64,000 bases of DNA from Crossaster papposus. Its lineage: Eukaryota; Echinodermata; Asteroidea; Velatida; Solasteridae. A program made the translations under genes and the position numbers. The notes beneath the pieces are model-generated. The model did not search any database. It saw only the letters and a program-made list of their open reading frames with translations, and was not told the DNA's origin. Below, piece by piece: positions 51,688 through 62,936 of this stretch. The stretch lies in contig JBAIAA010001106.1 of the NCBI GenBank assembly GCA_037893245.1, forward strand, positions 98,744 to 162,743, given 5' to 3'. Each line of letters opens with the position of its first letter. Positions within the stretch are counted from its first letter, which is position 1.

Positions 51688-54640
51688 AAAAATAATAGGA
51701 TCAATGAACTTATCAATATAAGTATTAAAATCTTAAAAGGAAACATAAGGGCTAGATACTGTGTGGTAGTCTGTTTTGTAAGGAGAGGGTACAGAAAAAT
51801 TATTCCAATCAGCATCATCCTTATCAAGAAGGTCAGCAAGACAAAGATTATTATCTATGGAGGTTTGTGACATACAGTATATAGCGCGTTAAAAATAGTT
51901 GATACGCTGGCAAACGCTGAACTTCCACAGAAAAAGTCAAGTGGAACCGTGATTTCAGCGTGTCCATAACGCGTTGATAACGGGTTCATAGCGTTCTCCA
52001 GCGCGTGAATAACGCGTTAGTAACGCGCTCGACGACTGGTGAACGACTGCCCAGCGCGTGAGTAGCGCGGTCCAACGCGCGCCAGCGTACGGCAACGACC
52101 ACATGATTAGTTGTACAAAAAGATGACGCGCTACTACAATAATGGCCCTGTCACACCAGAACGTTTTAGGCCAACGTGTTGGAATTTCGGCAACACGCGG
52201 GTAAACGTTGACCAACGCTAGGCCAGCGTTCGCAACGCGCTGAGCGCGTTACCCACACGCTGGAACACGCTGTCACACGCTGAGGCAAAAATACATTTTT
52301 CAACATACCTACACAATCAGCGTTTGCCAGCGTGTGACTGCACAAGCTGGCGGAGCGCAGGAAGGCCGTTACTCACGCGTCGAACGCGCTAGACGATCGT
52401 TACCAACCCACTACTCACACGCTGGGGACCCGCTGTCGTATTTTTACTATAAATCAGTGATGCGTTCCTTACACGCTGAGCGCGTTCCTCACACGCTACT
52501 TACGCGCTGGCATGCGCTATGAACCCGTTATCAACCTGTATGGACACGCTGAAATCACGGTTCCACTTGACTTTTTCTGTGAAAGTTCAGCAATTGCCAG
52601 CGTATCAACTATTTGTAAAGCGCTACTCATGCATTGGCCTAAAACGTTCTGGTGTGGCAGGGCCATAACCAGCGTGTCGCAAGCGTACGCCACCGTACGC
52701 CAGCGTGTGAGTAGCGGGTTGATAACGATCGTCTAGCGTGTTCGACGCGTGAGTAACGAACCTCCAACGCGCCGCCAGCGTGTGACAGCGTGTCCCAGCG
52801 TGTGAGTAACGCGCTCAGCGTGTTGCTAACGCTGGCCTAGCGTTGGTCAGCGTTTGACAGCGTGTTGCCAAAATTACAACACGCTACTCACGCGTTGGCC
52901 TAAAATGTTCTGGTGTGATGGCCCTGTCACACTAGAACGTTTTAGGCCAACGCGTGAGTAGCGCGTTAAAAATAGTTGATACGCTGGCAAACGCTGAACT
53001 TCCACAGAAAAAGTCAAGTGGAACCGTGATTTCAGCGTGTCCATAACGCGTTGTTAACGGGTTCAATGCGTTCGCCAGCGCGTGAGAAACGCGTTAGTAA
53101 CGCGCTCGACGACTGATGAACGACTGCCCAGCGCGTGAGTAGCGCGTTCCAACGCGCGCCAGCGTACTGCAACGACCACATGGTTAGTTGTATAAAAAGC
53201 CGACGCGCTACTACACTAATGGCCCTGTCACACCAGAACGTTTTAGACCAACGTGTTGTAATTTCGGTAACACGCGGGTAAACGTTGACTAACGCTAGGC
53301 CAGCGTTCGCAACACGCTAAGCGCGTTACCCACACGCTGGAACACGCTGTCACACGCTGAGGCAAAAAGACATTTTTCAACATACCAACAATTTTCAGCG
53401 TTTGCCAGCGTGTGCCTGCACACGCTGGCGGCGCGCAGGGTGGTCGTTAATCATGCGTCGAACGCGCTAGACGATCGTTACTAACCCACTACTCACACGC
53501 TGGCGACCCGCTGTCGTATTTTTACTATAAATCAGTGATACGTTCCTCACACGCTGAGCGCGTTTTTCACACGATACTCACGCGCTGGCATACGCTATGA
53601 ACCCGTTATCAACCTGTATAGACACGTTGAAATCACGGTTCCACTTGACTTTTTCTGTGAAAGTTCAGTGATTGCCAGCGTATCAACTATGTTTAACGCG
53701 CTACTCATGCATTGGCCTAAAACGTTCTGGGGTGACAGGGCCATAACCAGCGTGTCGCCAGAGTACGCCAGCGTACGCCAGCGTGCGCCAGCGTGTTAGT
53801 AGCGGGTTGATAACGATCGTCTAGCGTGTTCGACGCGTGAGTAACCAACCTCCAACGCTCCGCCAGCGTGTACAGTCACACGTTGGCAAACGCTGGAAAT
53901 TGTATGTATGTTGAACAAAATATGTTTTCCTCAGCGTGTGACAGCATGTCTCAGCGCGTGAGTAACGCGCTCAGCGTGTTGCTAACGCTGACCTAGCGTT
54001 GGTCAGCGTTTGCGAGCGTGTTGCCAAATTTACAACACGTTACTCACGCGTTGGCCTAAAATGTTCTGGTGTGACAGGGCCATTATACAGCGATCATGCT
54101 CCGCCCAGCGTACACTGATTGGACAGTGTGGGTCACTGCTTCACTCACGTATAGCGCGCACAGCGCAGGCGCAATGATGCCGCGAGGCTATAAAAGGCGC
54201 TTGCACAGACGGTAGAACGGGTTTGGACCTTACTTGTTAGGTCCAAAATTCTCGGTAAGTACATGCTACCTTGCTTGATAGGCGGTAGGGGCCGTAATAA
54301 GTTGTGTGGAGACATTAGGACACTCTGAGGGGCCTTGGTGGTGCGATCGGTCGAAGTAGGGGCTAGTTGCCGTGACTCAGCCGTCCCTGAGAATTGTCTC
54401 CTGTACATCCTGAGCGGACCCGCACCATTATGCTTGGCTTGTGGTACTGGTGCATTGCTGTCTTGATTTGTGTGCTGTTATTGTATAGGCGGGTTTTGGG
54501 TCAAAGGGCTGTACCAGTGTTGTGCGGTCGCTGCGTGATAAGGGCTTGTTGCCGGAACCCACACAGCATTAGCTGAGTGGGGCGACATCCCTAGTCTGGT
54601 TGTGGCCCTAGACTTATTACAAGCTATCGAGCAATAGTGC

Positions 54641-55366
54641 ATGCATGGGGTCATACGCTGTCATACGCCGTCATACGCCGCAACTGGTCTACTTCTCAAC
54701 GCTCGCAGTATTTCCAGCAAACAACAGGACATGCTGTCATTTCTCGAGCTTCATCCAGTGGACATTGTCTGTATCACAGAAACATGGCTGTCGGAAAATG
54801 ATGCCCTAAGCATACCTGGTTATTCTAATTTCAGACGGGACAGAAATAACCGAGGTGGTGGCATCATGGCAATAGTTAAGGATTCGTTGCTTCCGGCTCA
54901 TCTAGACCACCTTAACCCCACTGACATCGAGGTAACTTTCTTATCACTGACCCTGAGACACTCAAAATGGCTTGTTGGAATTGTGTACCGTCCCCCAAAC
55001 TCAAATGTAACATTCTTTGATAAACTACAAGATGTATGTGACAACCTTCAATCAGATCTTTGTAACTTTGAGGGAATGATACTGCTAGGCGACTTCAATG
55101 TGAACTGGTGTACAGAATCTTCTTCCCTGACACATTTGCAAGGAGTGATCAACTCAATAGGCCTCAATCAACTGGTTGATGAAGTGACGCGGCCATCAAA
55201 TAATTATTCATCTACTGGGACTATCATCGATCTCATTTTTACAAACCGGCAAGAGAAATTATGTTCAGTAGAAACAGTGGCAAATCCAGTGAGCAGTGAT
55301 CACCACGCAGTGTTCTTCTCATTTGTTGCGAACAGAACCCCCCTGAACCCAAAATCATTCGTTCAT
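54641..55366 (+). pseudogene. LINE endonuclease domain
   Basis: Blocks: LLLNARSISSKQQDMLSFLE, IVCITETWLSEND, RGGGIMAIVKD, WLVGIVYRPPNSN, MILLGDFNVNWC, TIIDLIFTNRQ and PVSSDHHAVFFS. All endonuclease motifs are intact. The frame is ended by the piggyBac insertion at 55371. Confidence 0.85.
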
Positions 55367-55948
55367 ATAACCCTTTCAGTACCAAGGCATATTTTGTCAC
55401 TATGCTTAGGTTACCACAGTAATTACATGATATGACCAGTTAGTGACCAAGTACTTTTTGCCAAGTTTTAGTGTATAGCGATCTCGCAAGGCAAAGTAAT
55501 GAAAGGCCACTTTTCTTTGAAGTGGTGTTGAATTATAATGGATTGACAGTACCCCCAAAGCAATGACTATTAGATTAATTAAAACAACAATATTGGCCTG
55601 TGAGAAAAAATTTTGAAGGGTAGGAAAGAATTATATATCTCACCCCTACTTTTTTGCCCTTCATATGAGTTGACAACTACCAAGAAGTGTAAAGAAACAC
55701 TAATTTAGGAGTAAGACAATTTTAAGTTTTTCCTTTTATTCAAAATGAAGGAAATTCGGACTGTGAAGGTAATTGCACAAACATTCAAAATGGGTACACT
55801 ATGGATGCAGTCAAACTTTTGAATGAAGGCCTCCCCACCCCCCTCGCTCAATGTTGGGTTGGCAGTGTGTGCGAAATCACTCCAACATTGTGACGGGGGG
55901 GGGGGGGAGGGGGTAAACCACAATAAAACTTGCTCGGGTGAATGCTCA

Positions 55949-57440
55949 TTACAGACTATGAAACTTCTCCAAGCATGGTAGTACACACATTGGTTTGTCA
56001 CACTGTTTACAAATCATGCGAGTTTGTTTACGCTTTGCTCTTGTACTGCAAACAACACAGTTGCGCTTTTTGCCGGCAGAAATTCTTTCAGGATAGTGAT
56101 GAGTCGGAAAGCGGCTGGAACCACGTGACACCTGACTGCCATGCTGAGCTTGGTTGTGCTTCGAAGTGGAAATAAGCTCTTCTATCACCTTCACTCTGAA
56201 ATCCAAAGAGGCCAAGTGCTGATTTGTAGGGATGCTGTTGTATACAATGGTATCATTCACCAAGCAGATGTCAAGAATGGCCACGAAAACTCTTTTCCAC
56301 CATTTCATCGATTTATGAGGGTGCGAGTAGTACTGACACATTTGGGCTGCGAGATCACTTCCTCCCATGTATTTATTATAGTCATTAACGACAGAAGGTT
56401 GTTTGATCGTACGAAGTCCATTCAAACTGTTTTTGCTCCGAATGTCTTTCGTGTCGATATTGCAGTTTCCAACATTTGTGAGAAGAGTTACACGCTTGGC
56501 ATCCTGCCAAACGACGCACAGTTGGCCGGCTTTGGTGTAAAACTGGGGGTCAGCACCTCTTATCATGTGTAGCTTTTTGGGATTTGCAAAATCTGGAATC
56601 CCCAGTGTGGTGTACCGTGCAGTTCCACAGGCTCCAAACTTTAACTGTGATAACTTGCAGATGAGAGCTGGGCTTGTGTCCCAATTGTCCATGAAAATGA
56701 AATGTCCCTTATTTTCGAGTCCTGCAATTAAGTCGAGGACTACATGCCCAGCAGATGTAATATTAGGTGGGTGGTGTGTTGAAGCATAACCAATGGAGGG
56801 TCGACTGGATTCCTTTGATGTGTGCTGGGAGCCGGTGAACACCTTCCAATCACAGGTATAACCAGTTTCTGATTCGTTTAATGAAAAACATTTTAATCCC
56901 CATTTGGCAGACTTTCGTGGCATGTACTGTTTGAAACCAAGTCGACCTTTGAACTAGATCATTGTCTCATCGGGTGAGAGATTTCGGCCTGGCTTGTAAA
57001 TGCGAGGAAAGGATGGCAGTACAATGTCAAGCAGTGGGCGGACCTTGGAGAGTTTGTCAGGGGGAGCATCACCTGGTGGAGCTGTGTTGTTGGCAAGGTG
57101 GAAAAATCGAAGGATCGCAGTGAATCGATTGCGAGACATGGTCGCCGAATACAGGGGACTACGCAGAACTTCGGACCTGGACCAGTGCATGCTGTATCGA
57201 GGCCTTTTGTTGATACCCATGCACAGAAGCAAGGCCACGAATGCCATAATTTCAGGAACAGTAGTTGGATTCCAGGCCACATCTGCACCCATTGTTTGGT
57301 CTGCGTAGCGATTGGTCTCATCTACCATCAACTCCCACACTGCTTGGCAGAAGAACAGCTGAACGATTCGCATGGGCGACAGGTGACTAAAATCTTCCGT
57401 ACAGCCAGTCTCTTCACTGAATTTCATCGGTGGACGCTTG
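55949..57440 (-). CDS. piggyBac transposase, exon 2 (one in-frame stop)
   Basis: DDD transposase that excises and inserts at TTAA (family knowledge). The acceptor CCTCTTACAG/C at 57441/57440 completes the split codon from exon 1. With exon 1 the protein is 545 codons. The N-terminal piggyBac domain has MGINKRPRYSMHWSRSEVLR and MSRNRFTAILRFFHLANN. Catalytic Asp positions are DETMI (206), FMDNWDTSP (300) and MGGSD (411), all present. The C-terminal Cys-rich domain starts NCVVCSTRAKRKQTRMICKQ and continues with CDKPMC. A TAG at 56954-56956 replaces codon 211, immediately after DETMI, where related proteins read through into FKGRL. No other break. So it was lost recently, or it depends on readthrough. 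Confidence 0.88.
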
Positions 57441-58108
57441 CTGTAAGAGGCGCTAGCTTTAATCCATGGGGGGGGGGGGGGTCAAACAAATTTATCCGGG
57501 GTTTAGTGTTTTTTGGGGACGACGTACGTTGGCTGACCATCTTTGGAAATTGCTAAACAATGTCAATTTAGTTCAAACAGAACAGCACACCAGGTGCCCT
57601 GATTTCACAGGATGCTCGAGACCATTCGTGACTGTCAAATATGGTCATTCATTAAATGATTTTTTTTTATTTTTTTTATATTTTGTTTTGGGGGGGGGGG
57701 GGGGTGGTCGCAAATGTTGTATTACCTTTAATGACAAACTGTCCTTGCAATGCTGTTTTTGGACGCTCGTATCTAGTGTTCCCACTTAAATAAGTCTCCT
57801 TTTTTAACTAAATAAAATCGCCTTTTTAAAGATTATTATTATTGCTGCCTGTCTTTTCAGTAGTTGAAGAAGGCCCTATTCAATGGAATTAAATTGTTTG
57901 TCACCAAAACAAAAATATTTCATCAATTTCTATTTGGATTCCATCGGATTATGCAATGCAAACTGAAACGTTCAGTGCTTTTGATGATTTTCCCTGCAAA
58001 GGGACATCCAAATGCAAAGGTTACATTACAGTACAGTAGCCTAGCTATGATAGGATGCAAAACATTTCGAGAAAAGCCAAGTTGAACTCTTTTCAGTAAC
58101 CTCCATAC

Positions 58109-58254
58109 CTGTAGTTTGGTTTTGCCGAAGAAGATGAAGGAGTTTCTTCTTCGTCACTTTCGTCAGATGTTGCTACAGAAGATTCATCATCGGACATATC
58201 TGAACCGCTATCTGCGAAGATTTCCTGTAAAATCTTGGAAGCGTTTTCGGCCAT
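58109..58254 (-). CDS. piggyBac transposase, exon 1
   Basis: ATG 58254-58252 opens MAENASKILQEIFADSGSD followed by Asp/Glu/Ser clusters and SSSSAKPNY, to a donor ACAG/GTATGG at 58109/58108. It is 146 nt, phase 2, and joins in frame to exon 2 at 57440. An acidic N-terminus is normal for this family. The intron (57441-58108) contains G15 (57690-57704) and other G tracts. Confidence 0.75.
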
Positions 58255-58513
58255 GATGGCAGCTAAGTGGCGTGGCGGGCATGCATAGTGTTTTTCGCAC
58301 GCGCGCGTCCTGGCTTTTTAAGCCAGTTTGAAACCAATAATAAACCACACAAAAAGGGAGGGCGCTGTTTAGATTTCAGCTGCAAACAAATGCGTTCGTG
58401 CCATCAGAGAACGCTGGTCACCTAACGACGATTATAATTAGGACATATTTGCTCTTTGGTTGCCAACGTCTATGTAACTTGGAGCCCAGGTGGCGCGTGC
58501 GGTACTGATAGGG

Positions 58514-60130
58514 TTATGCAGTACAAGAAAGCCGACTTCGAACATTTGGAGACACTTTTACATCTTGCGCCATGGACTGCATTCATGAACGATAGTGATC
58601 CCACAGCATCATGGGAAGGGTTCATGGACATACTGGATGCAGCCATTCGAGACAGCATTCCCAGGAAAACATGCAATTGGCGCATCTCCCCATGGATTAC
58701 ACCCATACTGAAAAACCTCATCAAAAAGAAACAAAAACTCTTCGTCAAGGCCAAATTGAGTGGTGACAGCAATGACTGGGACAGCTATAAACTAATCCAC
58801 AATGAGGTCAAAAACAAAACCAAGAAGGAATACTGGAAATACATCAATGACATTTTTGCTCTAAAAGATAACAAACGTAGCTTTTGGAACTTTGTTAAGG
58901 ACCAAAGAAAATCTAAAAGTCCACCTGCATTCAGGACCGTCGAGTCACAGCTCCACAAGCCTACTGATATTTGCCACGCGTTCAACACATTCTTCACTTC
59001 TGTCCACACCTCGGCAGAGGCACCTGCAGAGACCCCACCAACTTGTGACCTTCCCATTCCAGAGATTCACCCCACAACAGTGAACCTTGACTGGCTTGTT
59101 AAGTCGTTGTCCAACTTAAATCCTCATAAAGCACCAGGCCACGATGCTGTACCACCTAGAATTCTAAAAGCAACTGCATCATCAATTGCTCCGCCCTTGG
59201 TGCGATTGATGAACTCATCCCTAACTACTGGTGTTGTCCCCGCAGATTGGAAACTCTTCCAAATAACTCTGGTCTTAAAGGCTGGCAGCCGTGCAGATAT
59301 CAAGAACTACCGTCCAGTTGCTGCAAGTTGTTGGAGAGGGCTGTTACTGACAACATCAACGACCATGTAACATCACTTTGCCTGAGCAACCCAAAACAAC
59401 ATGGTTTCACTGCCCACAAATCATGCGTCAACTAGCTAGCGAACACTATTCACGATTGGGCAACTATCATGGATAAACCTCGCCCTCCTCGAATTGACGT
59501 AATTTTCCTCGATTTCAGTAAGGCTTTTGATGTCATGCCACACTATATGTTACTTAACAAACTTGCCAACAACTTCAATATACGCATGCAGCTGAATATC
59601 AAGAAAACCAAGGTCATGCACATATTCAGATCCCGGAAACCAGCAGTTCTTCCAAGTTACATTCTCCATGGTCAACCGCTCAATTGTACACCTAAATTCA
59701 AATATCTTGGGATTATCATCAACGATTCTCTGAACTGGAACGATCACGTCGATACCATTGTTAAAAAGGCCAATAAGGCATTAGGCTTTATCTGACAGAT
59801 TGCTGGTGGTGCTTCGACCAAGGCTTTGACATCACTCTATCGTTCACTTGTCTTGCCAGTACTTGAATATGGATTGCCAGCGTGGTCCCCTGACACAGCA
59901 TCTAATGCAGCCAAACTCGAGAGAGTGCAGAGAAGAGCAAGTAGTAGGATGTGTCTTAAACAGCCCAAAGGTGCCATGTCATAATATTATGAGGACCGAA
60001 CACATGCTTTGAATTGGATGACCTTAGATGCTCATAGACAAAAGCATATTGTTTCCTTTACAGTCAAGGTCCTATTTAATTTAGTAAACTGCCAATCAGT
60101 GAAGGCCAACACTGTAGTTAACACTCGACA
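58514..60130 (+). pseudogene. LINE linker and RT with internal deletion
   Basis: Reads VMQYKKADFEHLETLLHLAP, WRISPWITPILKNLIKKKQK, KNKTKKEYWKYINDIF, LNPHKAPGHDAVPPRILKAT, NYRPVAV, ERAVTDNINDHVTSLCLSNP, VIFLDFSKAFDVMPHYMLLN, then jumps directly to LNIKKTKVMHIF and FKYLGIIINDSLNWNDHVD and YRSLVLPVLEYGLPAW. The block holding GVPQGS and the FADD catalytic motif is missing. Further frame changes near 59330 and stops near 59795. Confidence 0.8.
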
Positions 60131-60379
60131 CTAGGATTCTCTGTTTTTTTGTCATCACTATGCCAGAACTCAAACCCTGAAAAAGACACCTGGTCATGTT
60201 TTCCCCCGAATCTGGAGTAGTTTGCCATCACATAAGGGACTCTCTTTTGATTGAATCTTTTTCACAATTCAACACCAGATTATCTAATCATTATAAAGAG
60301 TGTTAAGCTATTCATGTTTTTATACAAATAATTAAGGTTTGCGAGTGCAAAAGTGGTTTCATGGGGTGACGGATGGAAA

Positions 60380-60650
60380 GTTCTCTGCTGAAAGGAGTAA
60401 AATGTCACTAAATATTTGCTAGGGTGTTTGTGTTTTGTATTGTTTTGTGTAAAATTGTTTTGTTTTGTGTTTAGTTGTTTTGTGTTGTGTTGTTTTTGTG
60501 TTAATTAGTTTTGTTTTGTGTTTAGTTGTTTTGTGTTGTGTTGTTTTTGTGTTAATTTGTTTTGTTTTGTGTTAATTTGTTTAGTTTTGTGTTTAGTAGT
60601 TCTGTGTTTAGTTGTTTTGTGTGTTTGTTTGGTTTTGTTTTTTCTATTTG
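60380..60650. repeat. TTTTGTGTT simple repeat in the LINE 3' UTR
   Basis: Degenerate array of TGTTTTGTGTT and TAGTTGTTTTGTG words. Continues A+T-rich to 61010. Confidence 0.7.
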
Positions 60651-61484
60651 TTACGACTATATAATATTTGTTTTACGTCAGCTTTTCTTGCCTCTGATAA
60701 ATTGATAAATTGTAAAACTTATTGTAATTGTAATTGTAATTTTAAAAAACGTGAAATTTTGTCAATGTTATTCACTATCATTTAATCATCCTTTTTTTGT
60801 TTTAATTTAAAGTTGTAATTCCTGTAAAGTTGTAATAATATTTATCGAGATTGTATTTGTTTGTATGTTACCATTCGAGTAAGGATTAACAGGCTTTAGA
60901 GTCAGAGTGTTTAATTATACTTTTGTCAATCCTGGCCAGCTGGAATTGGATTGTTTTTGTTTAGTTAAATCTGTTTATTTTGTGAATTGTTTGTTGTATG
61001 TTGCTATTGGCCGAATAAATAATAATAATAATAATAAATGCGTATTGGTCCATAGTCCCCTATTGGAAGGCGCCCTCTATCGTCAGGGTGAATTAAGTGG
61101 TCTAAGGTTGCTCTTTGTCGTATTCATACAAGGCAGGGGGATCTGAGCATGTGTTGGGAGATAAGTGTGAACAAAGACGCCCTCTGTTGATTATCGTGAG
61201 TTGAGTTGATAGGACCTTAAATAAACCAGTATCCAGTATTCGTTGTACATGTAAACTCTGTGTCAACCTGCTTTCTGATTGATGTCTTCCGAGTCTTCAT
61301 TAGGGATTGGGTTACAGATCATCAAGTCCGATAATAAGCCATAGCCAGTACCAAATAGGCTGCCGATGCTGGGACGGTATATTTCCATCACAACGGACTC
61401 GTCTCTAGCCGAGTCTCTAGTCTCACCCGCTCAGAGACTTCTCACCCGCTCAGAGACACCCGCTCAGAGACTTCTCAGAGACCG

Positions 61485-61910
61485 TCCGCGTAATTTTTTT
61501 TCCTATGAGGGTTAGGGGTAATTACCATAAATGGGCGTTTCTACACCACACTGAGTGGAAGACACTTAGGTTCTCAGATCCTTATTTTCCCTTATATTAA
61601 ACTCACTCCAACAACAAACTTGGAGACCAAAATAGTCAATGCAAAATAGACAGAGAGCGAATTCGAACCCCAGTCGAACGATCTATAACCTAACCCATTA
61701 TCCACTATAGCTACTGGGAGAGGTCGACAGAAGCCGTTTTTCAAAGTGCTTTGATGTACCTCTGGGCTATGTGTAACTAGTTGATTGAGCAATAACAATG
61801 TATTATCGTCATTGTTAAAACTACTGAATAATTATGACGTGAGGGGTCTAGAGCCGCCCATTTATGATAATTACCCCTAACCCTCCTAGGAAAAAAAATT
61901 ACGCGTGCCG
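61485..61910. mobile_element. MITE with about 50-bp inverted ends
   Basis: CGCGTAATTTTTTTTCCTAT...GGGTTAGGGGTAATTACC...AAATGGGC at 61487-61535 is inverted at 61857-61906. CCGTCCGCG occurs on both sides (61483-61491, 61908-61916) and may be a target duplication. Encloses a tRNA-like sequence. Confidence 0.7.
61650..61725 (-). other. tRNA-like sequence (SINE head or tRNA pseudogene)
   Basis: Minus strand has an A-box-like TAGCTATAGTGG (61702-61713 complement) and a B-box GGGTTCGAAT (61661-61670 complement) at tRNA spacing. The acceptor stem does not pair well and no reliable anticodon can be given. Lies inside the MITE. Confidence 0.5.
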
Positions 61911-61974
61911 TCCGCGTCTCACCCTGTCGAGGGGGCGCCCTTGCAGCATCGCTTCTGCCCGGAGGGGTGAGACG

Positions 61975-62112
61975 TCACATATCTCCTATAATCGCTCGAG
62001 AAATTTCGAGCAGAACTGTGTCGCAAGTGCATGCGCGTGTGACGTTGCGTGCATAATTACGTAACTTAACAGAAACTTGACAAACATGAGTCAGCGATTA
62101 TAGGAGATATAC
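61975..62112. repeat. Short hairpin element
   Basis: ATATCTCCTATAATCGCT (61978 onward) is exactly inverted at 62093-62110, about 130 bp total. Small MITE-like hairpin. Confidence 0.6.
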
Positions 62113-62144
62113 AAGACGATATATTCGAAGGTCATTACGTGGTC

Positions 62145-62240
62145 TACAGTGTGCGTTAAAGGCGCCCGCATCGGCGGTCTACGCGCACTGCATACCGCGA
62201 TTAGGTCGTCTTCCAAACAAGACTAGTCTCGCATAAACAT
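62145..62240. repeat. Dispersed repeat, inverse of 40,600
   Basis: See 40600-40730. 62240-62900 beyond it holds a G14 tract (62421-62434) and nothing coding. Confidence 0.55.
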
Positions 62241-62936
62241 ATTTATATTGCTTACGTATGGATGTAGCGATACGCATTCTTTATTTAAATTTTCTTTACA
62301 CAAGTAAAGTTAGAATTTCGCGGGATTATCTCAACACCAACCATAGCTTGATTACGTAACCCCTACAACAAAAATGTGCCATTTTTTTATTGTTTTTGGC
62401 ATTGCTTTTTTTTGGGGGGTGGGGGGGGGGGGGGCGTCTTATTATTTTTTACGGAGCTTCTAAAGTACGGAGCCCCTAAAGGGACATTAACAAACAAAAT
62501 GTTTCTCGTGGGCACGACATAGTTATCTCGTGCACACGACATAATTTGTGATTTTCCGGGAACCCTTGAGGAAAAACCATGTTTACTGATTACGTTGGCT
62601 AAAGCGTGAATTTTGAGTCAACAGGAAGTAATAATATTGAATCGCCATAAAACCTATTTTATGTTATCTGTATGATTGTAATAATTGAAGCCTAAAACAT
62701 ATTAACGCTGGGCCTTTTTAATTGGTACAATTACAGTAGTGATGTATTTATACTACTTTACGTAACAATCCATGGGATGGGGGTGGAAGTGACAATATTA
62801 CCATGTTCGTCTTCTATCAGGGTATTTGACACCCCCGGAAAAAAAAACCCAAAAAAAAAAAAACACCTTATCGCCTGTGGTTTAAAAGGTTCAGTATGTA
62901 AGTTCTCACAATACTGTTTTGTCTCGTGTGGTACAG

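Larger units (their letters stand above)
48409..51880 (-). mobile_element. Non-LTR retrotransposon, nearly intact ORF2
   Basis: About 3.47 kb inserted into the left arm of the composite (arm sequence resumes at about 51883). The 3' end is GAAATAAAAC followed by (AAAC)n at 48411-48430; a stem AGAAGGCTAGTCCTTCT lies upstream of it. No ORF1 is visible, so it is probably 5' truncated. The coding part is described separately. Confidence 0.85.
48374..54082. mobile_element. Harbinger-type composite, TGGCCCTGTCACACC family: tandem pair of self-nested elements plus a LINE
   Basis: The outer ends are TGGCCCTGTCACACC at 48374 and its inverse at 54082, both flanked by TTA (48371-48373, 54083-54085). It consists of unit 1 (48374-52917, containing a LINE at 48409-51880) and unit 2 (52919-54082), directly abutting. 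Each unit has an inner element in inverse orientation: 52143-52665 and 53220-53743, both flanked by TAA. Arm order in each unit is A-B-A'-B'. Arms are made of AACGCG/CAGCGTGT words. No transposase. Confidence 0.85.
55371..58513. mobile_element. piggyBac DNA transposon
   Basis: 3,143 bp. Ends CCCTTTCAGTACC and the inverse of CCCTATCAGTACC. Flanked by ATAA (55367-55370) and TTAT (58514-58517), each one base from the TTAA duplication expected of piggyBac. Contains one two-exon transposase gene on the minus strand. Inserted in a LINE. Confidence 0.85.
54090..61040 (+). mobile_element. CR1/L2-like LINE split by a piggyBac element
   Basis: 5' region with endonuclease (54090-55370), interruption by piggyBac (55371-58513), then linker and RT (58514-60130) and a long TTTTG-rich 3' UTR, ending at (AATAAT)n 61013-61037. 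The RT core is deleted internally, so this is a dead copy. Confidence 0.78.

Noticed and set aside
51955..52736. Frames in the AACGCG arms
   Set aside because: Arm-word translations, no conserved domain, disrupted between tandem units.
56141..57556. Plus-strand frames of 74-152 codons
   Set aside because: Antisense to the piggyBac transposase; no motifs of their own.
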